Of a stretch of 49,517 nucleotides of DNA, positions 7,926-16,562 are shown piece by piece. The stretch is from an uncultured Collinsella sp. (GTDB lineage Bacteria; Actinomycetota; Coriobacteriia; Coriobacteriales; Coriobacteriaceae). Both the position numbers and the translations under genes were made by a program. The stretch covers positions 1 to 49,517 of the forward strand of contig CABQJV010000014.1 of assembly GCA_902464565.1 (NCBI GenBank), in the 5' to 3' direction. Position 1 is the first letter of the stretch, and each line of letters starts with the position of its first letter. The notes beneath the pieces were generated by a model, which saw only the letters and a program-made list of their open reading frames with translations, was not told where the DNA came from and did no database searches.

Positions 7926-8699
7926 ATGGGCAACTTGAACAATGGCGCGCTCGAGCGCAACGACTCACGTCGCGTGGCACTGGTCACGGGCGGCTCGCGG
8001 GGTATCGGCCGCGCCTGCGCTGTCGGTCTGGCGGAGGACGGCTTTGATATCGCCGTCGTCTATGCCGGCAGCGTCGATGCGGCGCGCGAGACGTGCGAGG
8101 CCTGCGAGGCGGCTGGCGCCACGGCGCGCGCATATCAATGCGACGTGGCCGATCCCGCCGCCGTCAACACATGCGTGGAGACGGTCCTCAACGACTTTGG
8201 CTCCATTTGGGCGCTCGTCAACAACGCCGGCATCACCCGCGATGGCCTGCTCATGCGTATGGGCGACGATGCCTTCGACCGCGTGCTCGATGTCAATCTC
8301 AAGGGCACGTTCAATACGACGCGCGCGCTCACCAAGACCTTTATGCGCCAGCGCGGCGGTTGCGTCATCAACATGAGCTCGGTTGTGGGCCTGATGGGCA
8401 ATGCCGGGCAGGCCAACTACGCTGCCTCCAAGGCGGGCGTGATAGGGCTTACCAAGGCGGTGGCGCGCGAGCTTGCGCCCCGCGGCGTACGAGTGAACGC
8501 GGTCGCACCCGGGTTTGTCGAGACGGATATGACGGCAAAGCTCTCGGAGAAGGTGCGCGCGGCGTGCGAGGAGCAGATTCCCCTGAGGCGCATGGCGCGC
8601 CCCGAGGAAGTGGCCGGCGTGGTGCGCTTTTTGGCGAGTGATGCGGCTGCCTACATTACGGGCGAGGTCGTGCGCGTCGACGGCGGAATGGCGATGTAG
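7926..8699 (+). CDS. fabG: 3-oxoacyl-ACP reductase
   Basis: FabG reduces beta-ketoacyl-ACP with NADPH. It is a classical short-chain dehydrogenase of 257 residues: cofactor motif TGGSRGIG at 21-28, NNAG at 99-102, a catalytic Ser near 152, and Tyr165/Lys169 in YAASK. The first 15 or so residues are a polar extension not typical of the family, but the ATG at 7926 has AAAGGAATGAC before it and no better internal start is seen. It lies 30 bases after fabD. Confidence 0.95.
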   Translation: MGNLNNGALERNDSRRVALVTGGSRGIGRACAVGLAEDGFDIAVVYAGSVDAARETCEACEAAGATARAYQCDVADPAAVNTCVETVLNDFGSIWALVNNAGITRDGLLMRMGDDAFDRVLDVNLKGTFNTTRALTKTFMRQRGGCVINMSSVVGLMGNAGQANYAASKAGVIGLTKAVARELAPRGVRVNAVAPGFVETDMTAKLSEKVRAACEEQIPLRRMARPEEVAGVVRFLASDAAAYITGEVVRVDGGMAM

Positions 8700-8738
8700 A
8701 AACCAGGGCCGAACAACGGCTTGGATGAGGAGACCATG

Positions 8739-9986
8739 ATGGAACAGAGAGTTGCAATCACCGGTATCGGTGCCGTATCGCCGCTCGGTAACACGGCGCT
8801 TGCTACCTGGGCGGCCATGTGCGCCGGCACGTGCGGCATCGGCCCGATCACGCACTTCGATACCGATGCGTTTGCCGTTAAGGTGGCGGCCGAGGTCAAG
8901 GGTTTTGACGGCAACGAGTACTTTGGCAAGCGTGACGCCAAGCACCTGGACCCCTGCGTTCAGTTTGCCCTGGCAGCGTCGGACGAGGCCATGCACGATG
9001 CGGGCTTTGATGTCGAGGGCGCCATCGATCGCGAGCGCCTGGGCGTCTACGTGGGTTCGGGCGTGGGCGGCATGCAGACACTCGTCGACAACGTCCACAC
9101 GATTGCCGACCGTGGGCCCCGCCGCGCATCGCCCTATATGATCGCGATGATGATCCCCAATATGGCTTCGGGCAATATCGCAATCCGCCACAAGGCAAAG
9201 GGCCCGACCCTGCCCGTGGTGACCGCGTGCGCGACCTCGGCCCATGCGGTGGGCGAGGCGTTCCGCGCCATCAAGCACGGTTATGCCGATGCAATCCTGG
9301 CCGGCGGCGCCGAGGCGGCCATTATCCCCGATGCCGTTGCAGGCTTTACGTCCTGTCGCGCATTGACCACCAACCCCGATCCTGCGACGGCTTGTCGCCC
9401 GTTCGATGCGAATCGCGATGGCTTTGTGATGGGCGAGGGCGCCTGCGTGATCGTGCTCGAGAGCATGGAACATGCACAGGCTCGCGGGGCGCACATTTAT
9501 GCCGAGGTCGTGGGTTACGGCAACACCGATGATGCCTATCACATCACGAGCCCCGATCCCGAGGCTGCCGGCATCGCCCGTGCGATATCGCTGGCGGTGG
9601 CCGAGGGCGACGTTAAGCCTTCCGAGGGCCTCTACATCAACGCTCACGGAACCTCGACCAAGCTCAACGATTCGTCCGAGACGGCGGGCATTAAGCGTGC
9701 GCTCGGCGAGGACGTGGCACGCGCCGCGCACGTCTCGTCGACCAAGTCGATGACCGGCCATATGATCGGTGCCACGGGCGCCATCGAGGTCATGGCATGT
9801 GCCATGGCGCTCGAGCAGGGCGTGGTACCCCCGACCATTAACTACCACACGCCCGATCCCGCCTGCGATCTTGACTACACGCCTAATCGCGCGGTTCGCG
9901 CCGACCTTACCTGGGCGCTTTCGACCAACCTGGGCTTTGGCGGGCACAACGCCGCCATCGCGCTGCGTAGATATACGAGGAGCTAG
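8739..9986 (+). CDS. fabF: Beta-ketoacyl-ACP synthase II
   Basis: FabF condenses malonyl-ACP with acyl-ACP in elongation cycles. The triad is intact and at the usual spacing: Cys164 in TACATSAH, His303 in NAHGTST and His341 in TGHMIG. Length is 415 residues. GAGGAG precedes two adjacent ATG codons (8736 and 8739); the second has the better six-base spacing and is used here. The stop is followed within three bases by accB, in line with tight operon packing. Confidence 0.95.
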   Translation: MEQRVAITGIGAVSPLGNTALATWAAMCAGTCGIGPITHFDTDAFAVKVAAEVKGFDGNEYFGKRDAKHLDPCVQFALAASDEAMHDAGFDVEGAIDRERLGVYVGSGVGGMQTLVDNVHTIADRGPRRASPYMIAMMIPNMASGNIAIRHKAKGPTLPVVTACATSAHAVGEAFRAIKHGYADAILAGGAEAAIIPDAVAGFTSCRALTTNPDPATACRPFDANRDGFVMGEGACVIVLESMEHAQARGAHIYAEVVGYGNTDDAYHITSPDPEAAGIARAISLAVAEGDVKPSEGLYINAHGTSTKLNDSSETAGIKRALGEDVARAAHVSSTKSMTGHMIGATGAIEVMACAMALEQGVVPPTINYHTPDPACDLDYTPNRAVRADLTWALSTNLGFGGHNAAIALRRYTRS

Positions 9987-9989
9987 AGC

Positions 9990-10466
9990 ATGGATTCCAA
10001 AAGACTTGCCGAGATAGCCGATGTTATGGAGGACCGTGGCCTCACGCGCGTGCGCGTTGAGGAGCCCGATGGCACCGCGGTCGAACTCGAGCGCGCGAGC
10101 GCCGCACAGCCGGTTGCCGTGCCCATGCCTATGCCGGGTGCCGTGACTGCTCCGGCGGTGGCCCCTGTCGCCATGCCTGCCGCCGCACCGGAACCCGCCG
10201 CGCAGACACCTGCCGCCGCGCCGGAGCCCAAGGGCACCGAGGTGACCGCTCCCATGGTCGGCGTTTTCTATGCTGCCCCGGCGCCGGGCGACGAGCCGTT
10301 TGTGCACGTGGGCTCCAAGGTCAAGGCCGGCGAGACCCTCTGCATCATCGAGGCCATGAAGGTTCTCAACGAGGTGACGGCAGAGGCGGATGGTGAGGTG
10401 CTCGAGATCTGCGTGGCCGACGGCGACCTCGTGGAGTTTGGCAGCTGCCTCATGAGGATCGGATAG
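9990..10466 (+). CDS. accB: Biotin carboxyl carrier protein of acetyl-CoA carboxylase
   Basis: BCCP carries the carboxylated biotin between AccC and AccDA. The 158-residue protein has an N-terminal helical part, a flexible Ala/Pro linker (about 36-80), and the C-terminal biotinyl domain with EAMKVLNE, where Lys124 is the residue modified by BirA (3834-4610). Length and order are typical of bacterial AccB. It follows fabF by three bases, with AGGAGCTAGAGC before the start, and is followed by fabZ. Confidence 0.96.
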   Translation: MDSKRLAEIADVMEDRGLTRVRVEEPDGTAVELERASAAQPVAVPMPMPGAVTAPAVAPVAMPAAAPEPAAQTPAAAPEPKGTEVTAPMVGVFYAAPAPGDEPFVHVGSKVKAGETLCIIEAMKVLNEVTAEADGEVLEICVADGDLVEFGSCLMRIG

Positions 10467-10475
10467 GTGATATCC

Positions 10476-10898
10476 ATGAACAAAGAAGAGCTCAAGAAGC
10501 TATTGCCGCATCGCGAACCGATGCTTTTGCTCGACGAAGCCGAGCTGGTGGGCGACGAGGCCCACGGCAAGATCACGATTACGGGCGATGAGTACTTTTT
10601 GCAGGGGCATTTTCCGGGAAACCCGGTCGTCCCCGGCGTGATTCAGTGTGAGATGCTCGCCCAGAACTGCTGCGTGCTGCTGATGGGCGATGAGGAGGCG
10701 CGCGGCGCGACGCCGTTCTACACGAGTCTGGACAAGGTGCGCTTTAAGCGTCCGGTGCGCCCGGGCGACACGGTGGATCTGGTGTGCTCCATCACGCGTG
10801 CGCGCGGGCCGTTCCGCTTTGCGACAGGTACTGCGAGCGTCAACGGTGACGTTTGCTGCCGCGCCGATATGTCTTTTGCACTCATGCACGAAAGTTAA
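10476..10898 (+). CDS. fabZ: 3-hydroxyacyl-ACP dehydratase
   Basis: FabZ removes water from 3-hydroxyacyl-ACP. This 140-residue hot-dog fold protein begins LKKLLPHREPMLLLDEA and carries HFPGNPVVPG with catalytic His45, followed by Glu in IQCEMLAQ. The ATG at 10476 is preferred over an in-frame GTG at 10467, which directly touches the accB stop; GGATAGGTGA supplies the ribosome site. No FabM or FabA homologue is visible, so how unsaturated fatty acids are made is not shown here. Confidence 0.95.
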   Translation: MNKEELKKLLPHREPMLLLDEAELVGDEAHGKITITGDEYFLQGHFPGNPVVPGVIQCEMLAQNCCVLLMGDEEARGATPFYTSLDKVRFKRPVRPGDTVDLVCSITRARGPFRFATGTASVNGDVCCRADMSFALMHES

Positions 10899-10908
10899 GG
10901 AAGGCTTC

Positions 10909-12252
10909 ATGTTCGACAAAGTGCTCATCGCCAACCGCGGCGAAGTCGCGGTCCGTGTTATCCGCGCGTGCCGCGATATGGGCATCAAGACCGTCGCCGT
11001 CTACTCCACGGCCGATGCGGACGCGCTGCACGTGCAGCTTGCCGACGAGGCGTATTGCATCGGCGGCCCGCGTCTTGCCGAGAGCTACCTCAACGACGAT
11101 GCCGTGCTCACCTGTGCCGTAAAGTCGGGAGCTAAGGCAATTCATCCCGGCTATGGCTTTTTCTCCGAGAAGGCGAGCTTTGTGCGCGACTGCGACAAGT
11201 ATGGCTTGGCGTTTGTTGGTCCTTCGGCCGAGGTGATCGACAGCATGGGCGACAAGGACGCCGCACGTCGAACGGCTGCCGCGGCGGGCGTGCCCATCGT
11301 TCCGGGCTGCGATTTGCTCAAAAGTCCCGAGGAGGCAACGGTCGAGGCCGAGCGCATTGGCTGCCCCGTGCTTATTAAGGCGCGTGCCGGTGGCGGCGGT
11401 CGCGGTATTCGCAAGGTCGACCGCGTGGAAGACGCGGCAAAGGCCTTTATTGAAGCACGTGCCGAAGGCGAGGCCGTTTTTGGCGACGGCGAGTGCTACA
11501 TGGAGAAGTTCGTCGCGCCGGCGCACCACGTTGAGGTGCAGATTATGGCCGATAAGCAGGGCCATGTGTTTTCGCTCGGCGAGCGCGAGTGCTCGGTGCA
11601 GCGCCGCAACCAAAAGCTGATCGAGGAGAGCCCCGCGCCGTGCCTCGACGGACACGACGACATTCGTGCTCGCATGCACAAGGCAGCGCGTGACCTGGCT
11701 CGTGCCGTCGGCTACGAAGGAGCCGGTACCATCGAGTTCCTGTATTCGGACGACGGCAATTTCTACTTTATGGAAATGAACACGCGCTTGCAGGTGGAGC
11801 ATCCGGTTACGGAGTTTGTGACCGATACCGACTTGGTCAAGTGGCAGCTGCGCGTGGCGGCCGGCCAGCCTCTGCCCTTTGAGCAGGAGGACATGCCGGT
11901 CCGCAACCATGCCATGGAGTGCCGCATCAATGCCGAAACGCCGGACTTTCTGCCGTCATGCGGAACGGTCACCGCGTTGCGTGTGCCGGGTGGTCCGCGC
12001 GTGCGCTGGGATTCCGCCATGTTTACCGGTGCGAACGTTCCGCCGTACTACGACTCCATGCTCGGCAAGCTCATCGTGTGTGCGCCCACGCGCGACGGCG
12101 CCATTCGCAAGATGCGCTCGGCCCTGGGCGAGCTCGTGATTGAGGGCGTGAGCGAAAACAGCGAGCTTCAGCTCGACGTGCTGGCAAACGACGAGTTCTT
12201 GTCGGGCATGTATCACACCGATCTGATGGGGCATCTCTATGCTGATGAATAG
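10909..12252 (+). CDS. accC: Biotin carboxylase subunit of acetyl-CoA carboxylase
   Basis: AccC carboxylates the biotin on AccB using ATP and bicarbonate. The 447-residue ATP-grasp enzyme starts MFDKVLIANRGEVAVRVIRA, shows the glycine-rich loop KARAGGGGRGIRKV (about 158-171) and the MEMNTRLQVEHPVTE catalytic block (about 286-300). Length is standard for a stand-alone biotin carboxylase without the carrier domain. The ATG at 10909 has AAGGAAGG upstream. The stop overlaps the start of the carboxyltransferase gene by 14 bases. Confidence 0.96.
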   Translation: MFDKVLIANRGEVAVRVIRACRDMGIKTVAVYSTADADALHVQLADEAYCIGGPRLAESYLNDDAVLTCAVKSGAKAIHPGYGFFSEKASFVRDCDKYGLAFVGPSAEVIDSMGDKDAARRTAAAAGVPIVPGCDLLKSPEEATVEAERIGCPVLIKARAGGGGRGIRKVDRVEDAAKAFIEARAEGEAVFGDGECYMEKFVAPAHHVEVQIMADKQGHVFSLGERECSVQRRNQKLIEESPAPCLDGHDDIRARMHKAARDLARAVGYEGAGTIEFLYSDDGNFYFMEMNTRLQVEHPVTEFVTDTDLVKWQLRVAAGQPLPFEQEDMPVRNHAMECRINAETPDFLPSCGTVTALRVPGGPRVRWDSAMFTGANVPPYYDSMLGKLIVCAPTRDGAIRKMRSALGELVIEGVSENSELQLDVLANDEFLSGMYHTDLMGHLYADE

Positions 12253-13963
12253 AAAAGCGAAGACGGTTAACGTCCTCGAGGGGCCGATAACCGAGTCGTG
12301 CGCCGAGTTTCCCGCGCGCCACGTGTTTATCAAGTGCCCGGAGTGCCGCCGCGTGATCGATGAGGCACGTCTGCACGACAATCTCGAGGTCTGCCCTCGT
12401 TGCGGCAAACACTTTCGCGTGAGCGGTCGCGCGCGCATGCGCATGACGGTCGACGAGGGCACGTTTGAGGAATGGGATGCCAATCTGGCGTCGGAGGACT
12501 TCCTCTCGTTTCCCGGCTATGCCGACAAGCTCAAGAGCGTAAGCGAGCGTTCGGGCGAGCGCGATGCCGTTGTGTGCGGCAGGGGCAAAATCTGCGGTTG
12601 CGATACCGCACTCTTCTTTATGGACGCCAACTTTATGATGGGCTCGATGGGTTCCGTGGTGGGCGAGAAGATCTGTCGCACATTTGAGCATGCGACCGAG
12701 CTGGGATTGCCGGTTGTCGGCTTTACCGTTTCGGGCGGTGCGCGCATGCAAGAGGGCGTGACATCGCTTATGCAGATGGCCAAGATTTCTGCGGCAGTTA
12801 GGCGCCACAGCGAGGCGGGCGGCCTGTATATCACGGTGCTCACCGACCCCACGACCGGAGGCGTAACCGCGAGCTTTGCCATGGAGGGCGACATTATCCT
12901 GGCCGAGCCCGATGCCCTGACGGCATTTGCCGGCCCGCGCGTGATCGAGCAGAACATGCACAAGCGCCTGCCCAAGGGATTCCAGCGCTCCGAGTTTTTG
13001 CTGGAGCACGGCTTTTGCGATGCCGTTGTTCCGCGCGGCGAGATTGCGCTCACGGTAGGCGAGCTGTTGGCGCTGCACGAAGGGCATGCGCCCAGCCTGG
13101 GGGCACCGCATGAGATCGTGCATACGGGTCGTCGCGGCAAAAAGCTGGGTCACTTGTTTAAGCGCTCGGCGGCACCAAAAACCGCGCTCGAGATTGTCAA
13201 GCAGACCCGCTCGGCAGATCGCGCCACGGCAGGCGAGATGATCTTGCTGGGCCTGGATGGGTTTGTGGAGCTGCACGGCGACCGTTACTTTGGCGACGAC
13301 GCCGCTGTGGTGGCTGGCATTGGCTGGAAAGACGGACGCCCCGTAACGGTCATCGCCATCGAGCGCGGCACCACGACCAAAGAGCGTATGCGCCGCAACT
13401 TTGGCATGGCACATCCCGAGGGCTACCGCAAAGCGCGTCGCCTTATGCGTCAGGCCGAAAAGTTTGGTCGACCGGTTCTGTGCCTGGTCGATACTTCGGG
13501 CGCGTTTTGCGGCATCGGTGCCGAGGAACGCGGTCAGGGCGAGGCCATCGCCCAGAATCTCATGGAGATGAGCGGCCTTAAGACACCGATTGTCTCGGTG
13601 GTGACAGGCGAGGGCGGCTCTGGTGGCGCGCTGGCGCTGTCCGTGGCCGACCGCATCCTGATGCTCTCGAGCTCGGCCTATTCGGTCGTGAGCCCCGAGG
13701 CCTGTGCGTCGATCCTGTGGAAGGATACCGAGCGCGCGAATGAGGCCGCCGAGGCGCTGAAGCTCACGGCCCCCGATCTGTTGGGGCTCGGCATCATCGA
13801 CGGCATTGTTGACGATAGGGGCCTGTCGCATGAGGAGATCGCCGGCGCCGTCATGTCCTCGGCATTTGATGCCTTCGATACACTTGGGCGGCTCGACGAC
13901 GCGACCCTTACAAACCTCCGCTACGAAAAGTACCGCGCAATCGGTCAGTACCGCACGATGTGA
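12239..13963 (+). CDS. accDA: Acetyl-CoA carboxylase carboxyltransferase, fused beta and alpha subunits
   Basis: It transfers the carboxyl group from biotin to acetyl-CoA, giving malonyl-CoA. In most bacteria the two halves are separate AccD and AccA proteins; here one 574-residue chain holds both. Residues about 25-290 are the beta half, with a four-cysteine zinc finger (C33, C36, C52, C55) and the SGGARMQEG stretch. Residues about 305-574 are the alpha half, with ELHGDRYFGDD, DTSGAFCGIGAEERGQ and GEGGSGGALA. The start lies inside the end of accC (ATG at 12239 or 12245). It is the last enzyme gene of the FAS operon. Confidence 0.95.
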   Translation: MLMNRKAKTVNVLEGPITESCAEFPARHVFIKCPECRRVIDEARLHDNLEVCPRCGKHFRVSGRARMRMTVDEGTFEEWDANLASEDFLSFPGYADKLKSVSERSGERDAVVCGRGKICGCDTALFFMDANFMMGSMGSVVGEKICRTFEHATELGLPVVGFTVSGGARMQEGVTSLMQMAKISAAVRRHSEAGGLYITVLTDPTTGGVTASFAMEGDIILAEPDALTAFAGPRVIEQNMHKRLPKGFQRSEFLLEHGFCDAVVPRGEIALTVGELLALHEGHAPSLGAPHEIVHTGRRGKKLGHLFKRSAAPKTALEIVKQTRSADRATAGEMILLGLDGFVELHGDRYFGDDAAVVAGIGWKDGRPVTVIAIERGTTTKERMRRNFGMAHPEGYRKARRLMRQAEKFGRPVLCLVDTSGAFCGIGAEERGQGEAIAQNLMEMSGLKTPIVSVVTGEGGSGGALALSVADRILMLSSSAYSVVSPEACASILWKDTERANEAAEALKLTAPDLLGLGIIDGIVDDRGLSHEEIAGAVMSSAFDAFDTLGRLDDATLTNLRYEKYRAIGQYRTM

Positions 13964-14003
13964 CAAAGGGACAGCCCGCATGTCGCATTGGGAAAGGCGT
14001 TTC

Positions 14004-15218
14004 ATGCCTCAAGTTTCTAACACCTCGTTTACAACGACGGTTTCATCAAACGCCATGGCTGTGGTGGACTATCTGTCCAAAAGCATGATGTCGGCGCTGC
14101 CGTTTATTGTCTGTGCGGCGCTGTTTCGTACCGTCGCCGTCATTATGGGCGAAGGCATGCTGGGCCTGTGGTCTGCCGATTCCGAAATCTATCGCCTGTT
14201 CTACAGTTGGCTCTATAACGCCGGCTACTACTTTTTGCCCATTTATCTTGGTTGGGCGGCCGCCCGCCAGCTCGGTTGCTCGGAGCAGCTGGGCATGATG
14301 CTGGGCGGCGTATTGATTGCGCCCGATCTGCTTAAGCTCGTCGATGCCGCATCGACGACGGGGGCATCGATGACTTCCGTGTATGGCCTGCTTCCCGCGC
14401 CGGTCAACGATTACACGACGACTGTTATTCCGGTTCTCATTTCGGTGCCCGTGCTATGGCGAGTGGAGTGTTTCTTTCAGCGCGTTATCCCGAAGGCCGT
14501 GGCGTTTTCGTTTGTTCCGTTTGCGACCATGCTTGTCATGGTCCCGGTTTCGCTGTGTATCACGGCACCGGCGGGCAGCTATCTGGGCATGCTGTTGGGC
14601 CAGCTTATGTTTATGCTTGGCAATTCCGGTGGCATCGTGTCGCTGCTCACGCTCATGGGGCTTGCCGCGGGCTGGGAGTTCCTAAAGATAGCGGGCGTCA
14701 GCAACGTCGTTCTATCGCTTGCGTACGCGCAGTTTATGAGTGTGGGAACGGATTCATGCATCCTGATTGCCGCGACGATGGCGACGTTCGCCGTTTGGGG
14801 CATGCCTTTTGGCGCGTCGCTCCGCGTTGCGGATAAGGACGAGAAGGCGCTCATGCTGGGCTACTCAATCTCGGGTGTTCTTGGCGGCGTAAGCGAGCCG
14901 GCGCTGTACGGTTGCGGCTTTAAATATGGCAGGTGCCTGACGTGCATGGCCATTGGCGGCGCCGTCGGAGGCCTTGTTGCAGCCGTGGGCCACGTTACGG
15001 CCTATACCATCGGCATGACGAATGTCCTCATGGTCATTGGCTTTGCCACGGGCGGCATCCCGAACCTGCTGTGGTGCTGCGTTGCCGGCGGCACGGCATT
15101 TGCGGTGTCTGCGGCGCTGAGCTACTGCTTTGGCGTGGTGCCGGCGAAGGGGCAGGCGACGGGGGACGGAGCCGATTCGTCCGAAACAGTGGCGAGCGCT
15201 GCTGAAGTAAGCGCATAA
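14004..15218 (+). CDS. Orphan PTS EIIC-like membrane permease
   Basis: This 404-residue membrane protein resembles the EIIC domain of the glucose/beta-glucoside PTS family: about ten hydrophobic segments, the PIYLGWAAARQLG stretch near residue 80, and the substrate-loop motif GGVSEPALYG near residue 296. No EIIB or EIIA domain is attached, and the tail after about residue 385 is polar and low-complexity. It lies 40 bases after accDA without a terminator, so it is probably cotranscribed with lipid synthesis genes. The ATG at 14004 has GGGAAAGG before it; another at 13980 adds eight residues. The sugar, and whether it is phosphorylated by separate EIIB/EIIA proteins, is unknown. Confidence 0.75.
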   Translation: MPQVSNTSFTTTVSSNAMAVVDYLSKSMMSALPFIVCAALFRTVAVIMGEGMLGLWSADSEIYRLFYSWLYNAGYYFLPIYLGWAAARQLGCSEQLGMMLGGVLIAPDLLKLVDAASTTGASMTSVYGLLPAPVNDYTTTVIPVLISVPVLWRVECFFQRVIPKAVAFSFVPFATMLVMVPVSLCITAPAGSYLGMLLGQLMFMLGNSGGIVSLLTLMGLAAGWEFLKIAGVSNVVLSLAYAQFMSVGTDSCILIAATMATFAVWGMPFGASLRVADKDEKALMLGYSISGVLGGVSEPALYGCGFKYGRCLTCMAIGGAVGGLVAAVGHVTAYTIGMTNVLMVIGFATGGIPNLLWCCVAGGTAFAVSAALSYCFGVVPAKGQATGDGADSSETVASAAEVSA

Positions 15219-15258
15219 ACCTGTGCGACAAAAGGACGATTCTTTTGTCATGCTCCAA

Positions 15259-15298
15259 GGCCGTGGCCCGTGCGGGCTGCGGCCTCTTTGTATCTGGG
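15259..15298 (+). terminator. Terminator after the FAS/EIIC operon
   Basis: A hairpin built of GGCCG, GCCCG, CGGGC and CGGCC arms with TG internal loops is followed by TCTTTGT. Just upstream, GACAAAAG (15227-15234) and CTTTTGTC (15242-15249) form a second small stem. Confidence 0.75.
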
Positions 15299-15368
15299 AG
15301 ACAAAGTGGCTACACTACAATCCGTTTGAGCAATAGATATATAAGTAGAACCGTGGGGGCGGATGTAG

Positions 15369-16523
15369 ATGGTCGAGTGGATTGTTAAGCGCGCACAGGG
15401 CGATCGTGCGCGTGTGGGCACGTTGGCTGGCATGGTGTGTATTGTCGCCAATGTTGCGCTTTGTGCTGCGAAGGGCGCAATTGGTGTGGTTTCGGGATCG
15501 GTTTCGATTGTGGCGGATGCCATGAACAACCTGTCCGATGCCAGCTCGAATATCGTGAGCGTGCTGGGCTTTAAGCTGGCGAGCAAGCCGGCCGACCCCG
15601 AGCATCCTTACGGCCACGGTCGCTATGAGTATCTCTCGGGATTGGTCGTGGCGGCGCTCGTGCTGCTGATTGGCGTTGAGCTGGTGAAGTCCTCGGTTGA
15701 GCGCGTCATTCACCCCGAACCTGTCGAGTTCTCGCTTGCCCTGGTGGCAGTTCTCGTGCTTTCGATGGTCGTAAAGCTCTGGATGGCGGCCCTCAACCAA
15801 AAGCTCGGCGATCGCATTGAGTCCGAGACGCTGCATGCGACCGCGCAAGATTCCAAGAACGATGTCCTTGCCACGGGCGCCGTGCTGGCGTGCGCAATTG
15901 TTTCGCAGGTGACGCACATCAATCTTGACGCATGGGTCGGCCTTGCCGTTGGCGCCTATATTGGCTGGAGCGGTTTTGAACTCATCCAGGATACGGTGAG
16001 CCCGCTTTTGGGTCAGACGCCCGATCCTAAGCTCGTCGAGCACATTCGAGACAAGATCATGAGCTATCCCGGCGTTTTGGGCGTTCACGATTTGATGGTT
16101 CACGACTACGGCCCGGGCAGGAAGTTCGCAAGCGCTCACGCCGAGATGGCGGCCGAAGCCAGCCCGCTGGAAAGTCACGACACGCTCGATAACATCGAGC
16201 AGGCGTTTAGGAACGAAGACGGCATGATTGTCACGCTCCATTACGACCCCATCGTGACCGACGATCCAAAGGTGGCGAGCATGCGCCTGCGCATCAACGC
16301 AATGGCTCAGGAGATCGATAGCCGCCTTTCGATTCACGACCTTCGCTGCGTGCCGGGTCCTACGCACACCAACGTGATCTTTGACTGCGTGCGTCCCTCG
16401 GATCTGCAGATGAGTGCCGAAGACGTAAAGCACGAGCTGGCACAACGGGTCGAATCGGAATATCCCAAGTCGATTGCCAAGATTACGATCGACGAAGACT
16501 ACGTAGGGCATACCCACGAGTAG
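15369..16523 (+). CDS. Cation diffusion facilitator family metal exporter
   Basis: CDF proteins export divalent metals by proton antiport. The 384-residue protein has about six membrane segments in its first 210 residues. The second holds D50-xxx-N54 (DAMNNLSD) and the fifth holds D161-xxx-D165, the transport site. HPYGHGRYEY lies in the loop after the second segment, and the soluble C-terminal domain follows. An Asn in the first site has been linked to manganese transport in MntE-type exporters, so Mn(II) is a reasonable guess, not proven. The ATG at 15369 follows GGGGGCGGATGTAG, a weak ribosome site. It is followed 40 bases later by the phosphatase gene. Confidence 0.85.
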   Translation: MVEWIVKRAQGDRARVGTLAGMVCIVANVALCAAKGAIGVVSGSVSIVADAMNNLSDASSNIVSVLGFKLASKPADPEHPYGHGRYEYLSGLVVAALVLLIGVELVKSSVERVIHPEPVEFSLALVAVLVLSMVVKLWMAALNQKLGDRIESETLHATAQDSKNDVLATGAVLACAIVSQVTHINLDAWVGLAVGAYIGWSGFELIQDTVSPLLGQTPDPKLVEHIRDKIMSYPGVLGVHDLMVHDYGPGRKFASAHAEMAAEASPLESHDTLDNIEQAFRNEDGMIVTLHYDPIVTDDPKVASMRLRINAMAQEIDSRLSIHDLRCVPGPTHTNVIFDCVRPSDLQMSAEDVKHELAQRVESEYPKSIAKITIDEDYVGHTHE

Positions 16524-16562
16524 GGCTGTGCCGGCAAAGCAGGTTATACAGAAGGGGAGAAT

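Noticed and set aside
7965..10307. 780-codon minus-strand frame opposite fabG-fabF-accB
   Set aside because: An antisense shadow of GC-rich genes; Arg/His/Gly-rich with no family resemblance or ribosome site.
12071..14005. Long minus-strand frame opposite accDA
   Set aside because: Shadow of the carboxyltransferase gene, without recognisable domains.
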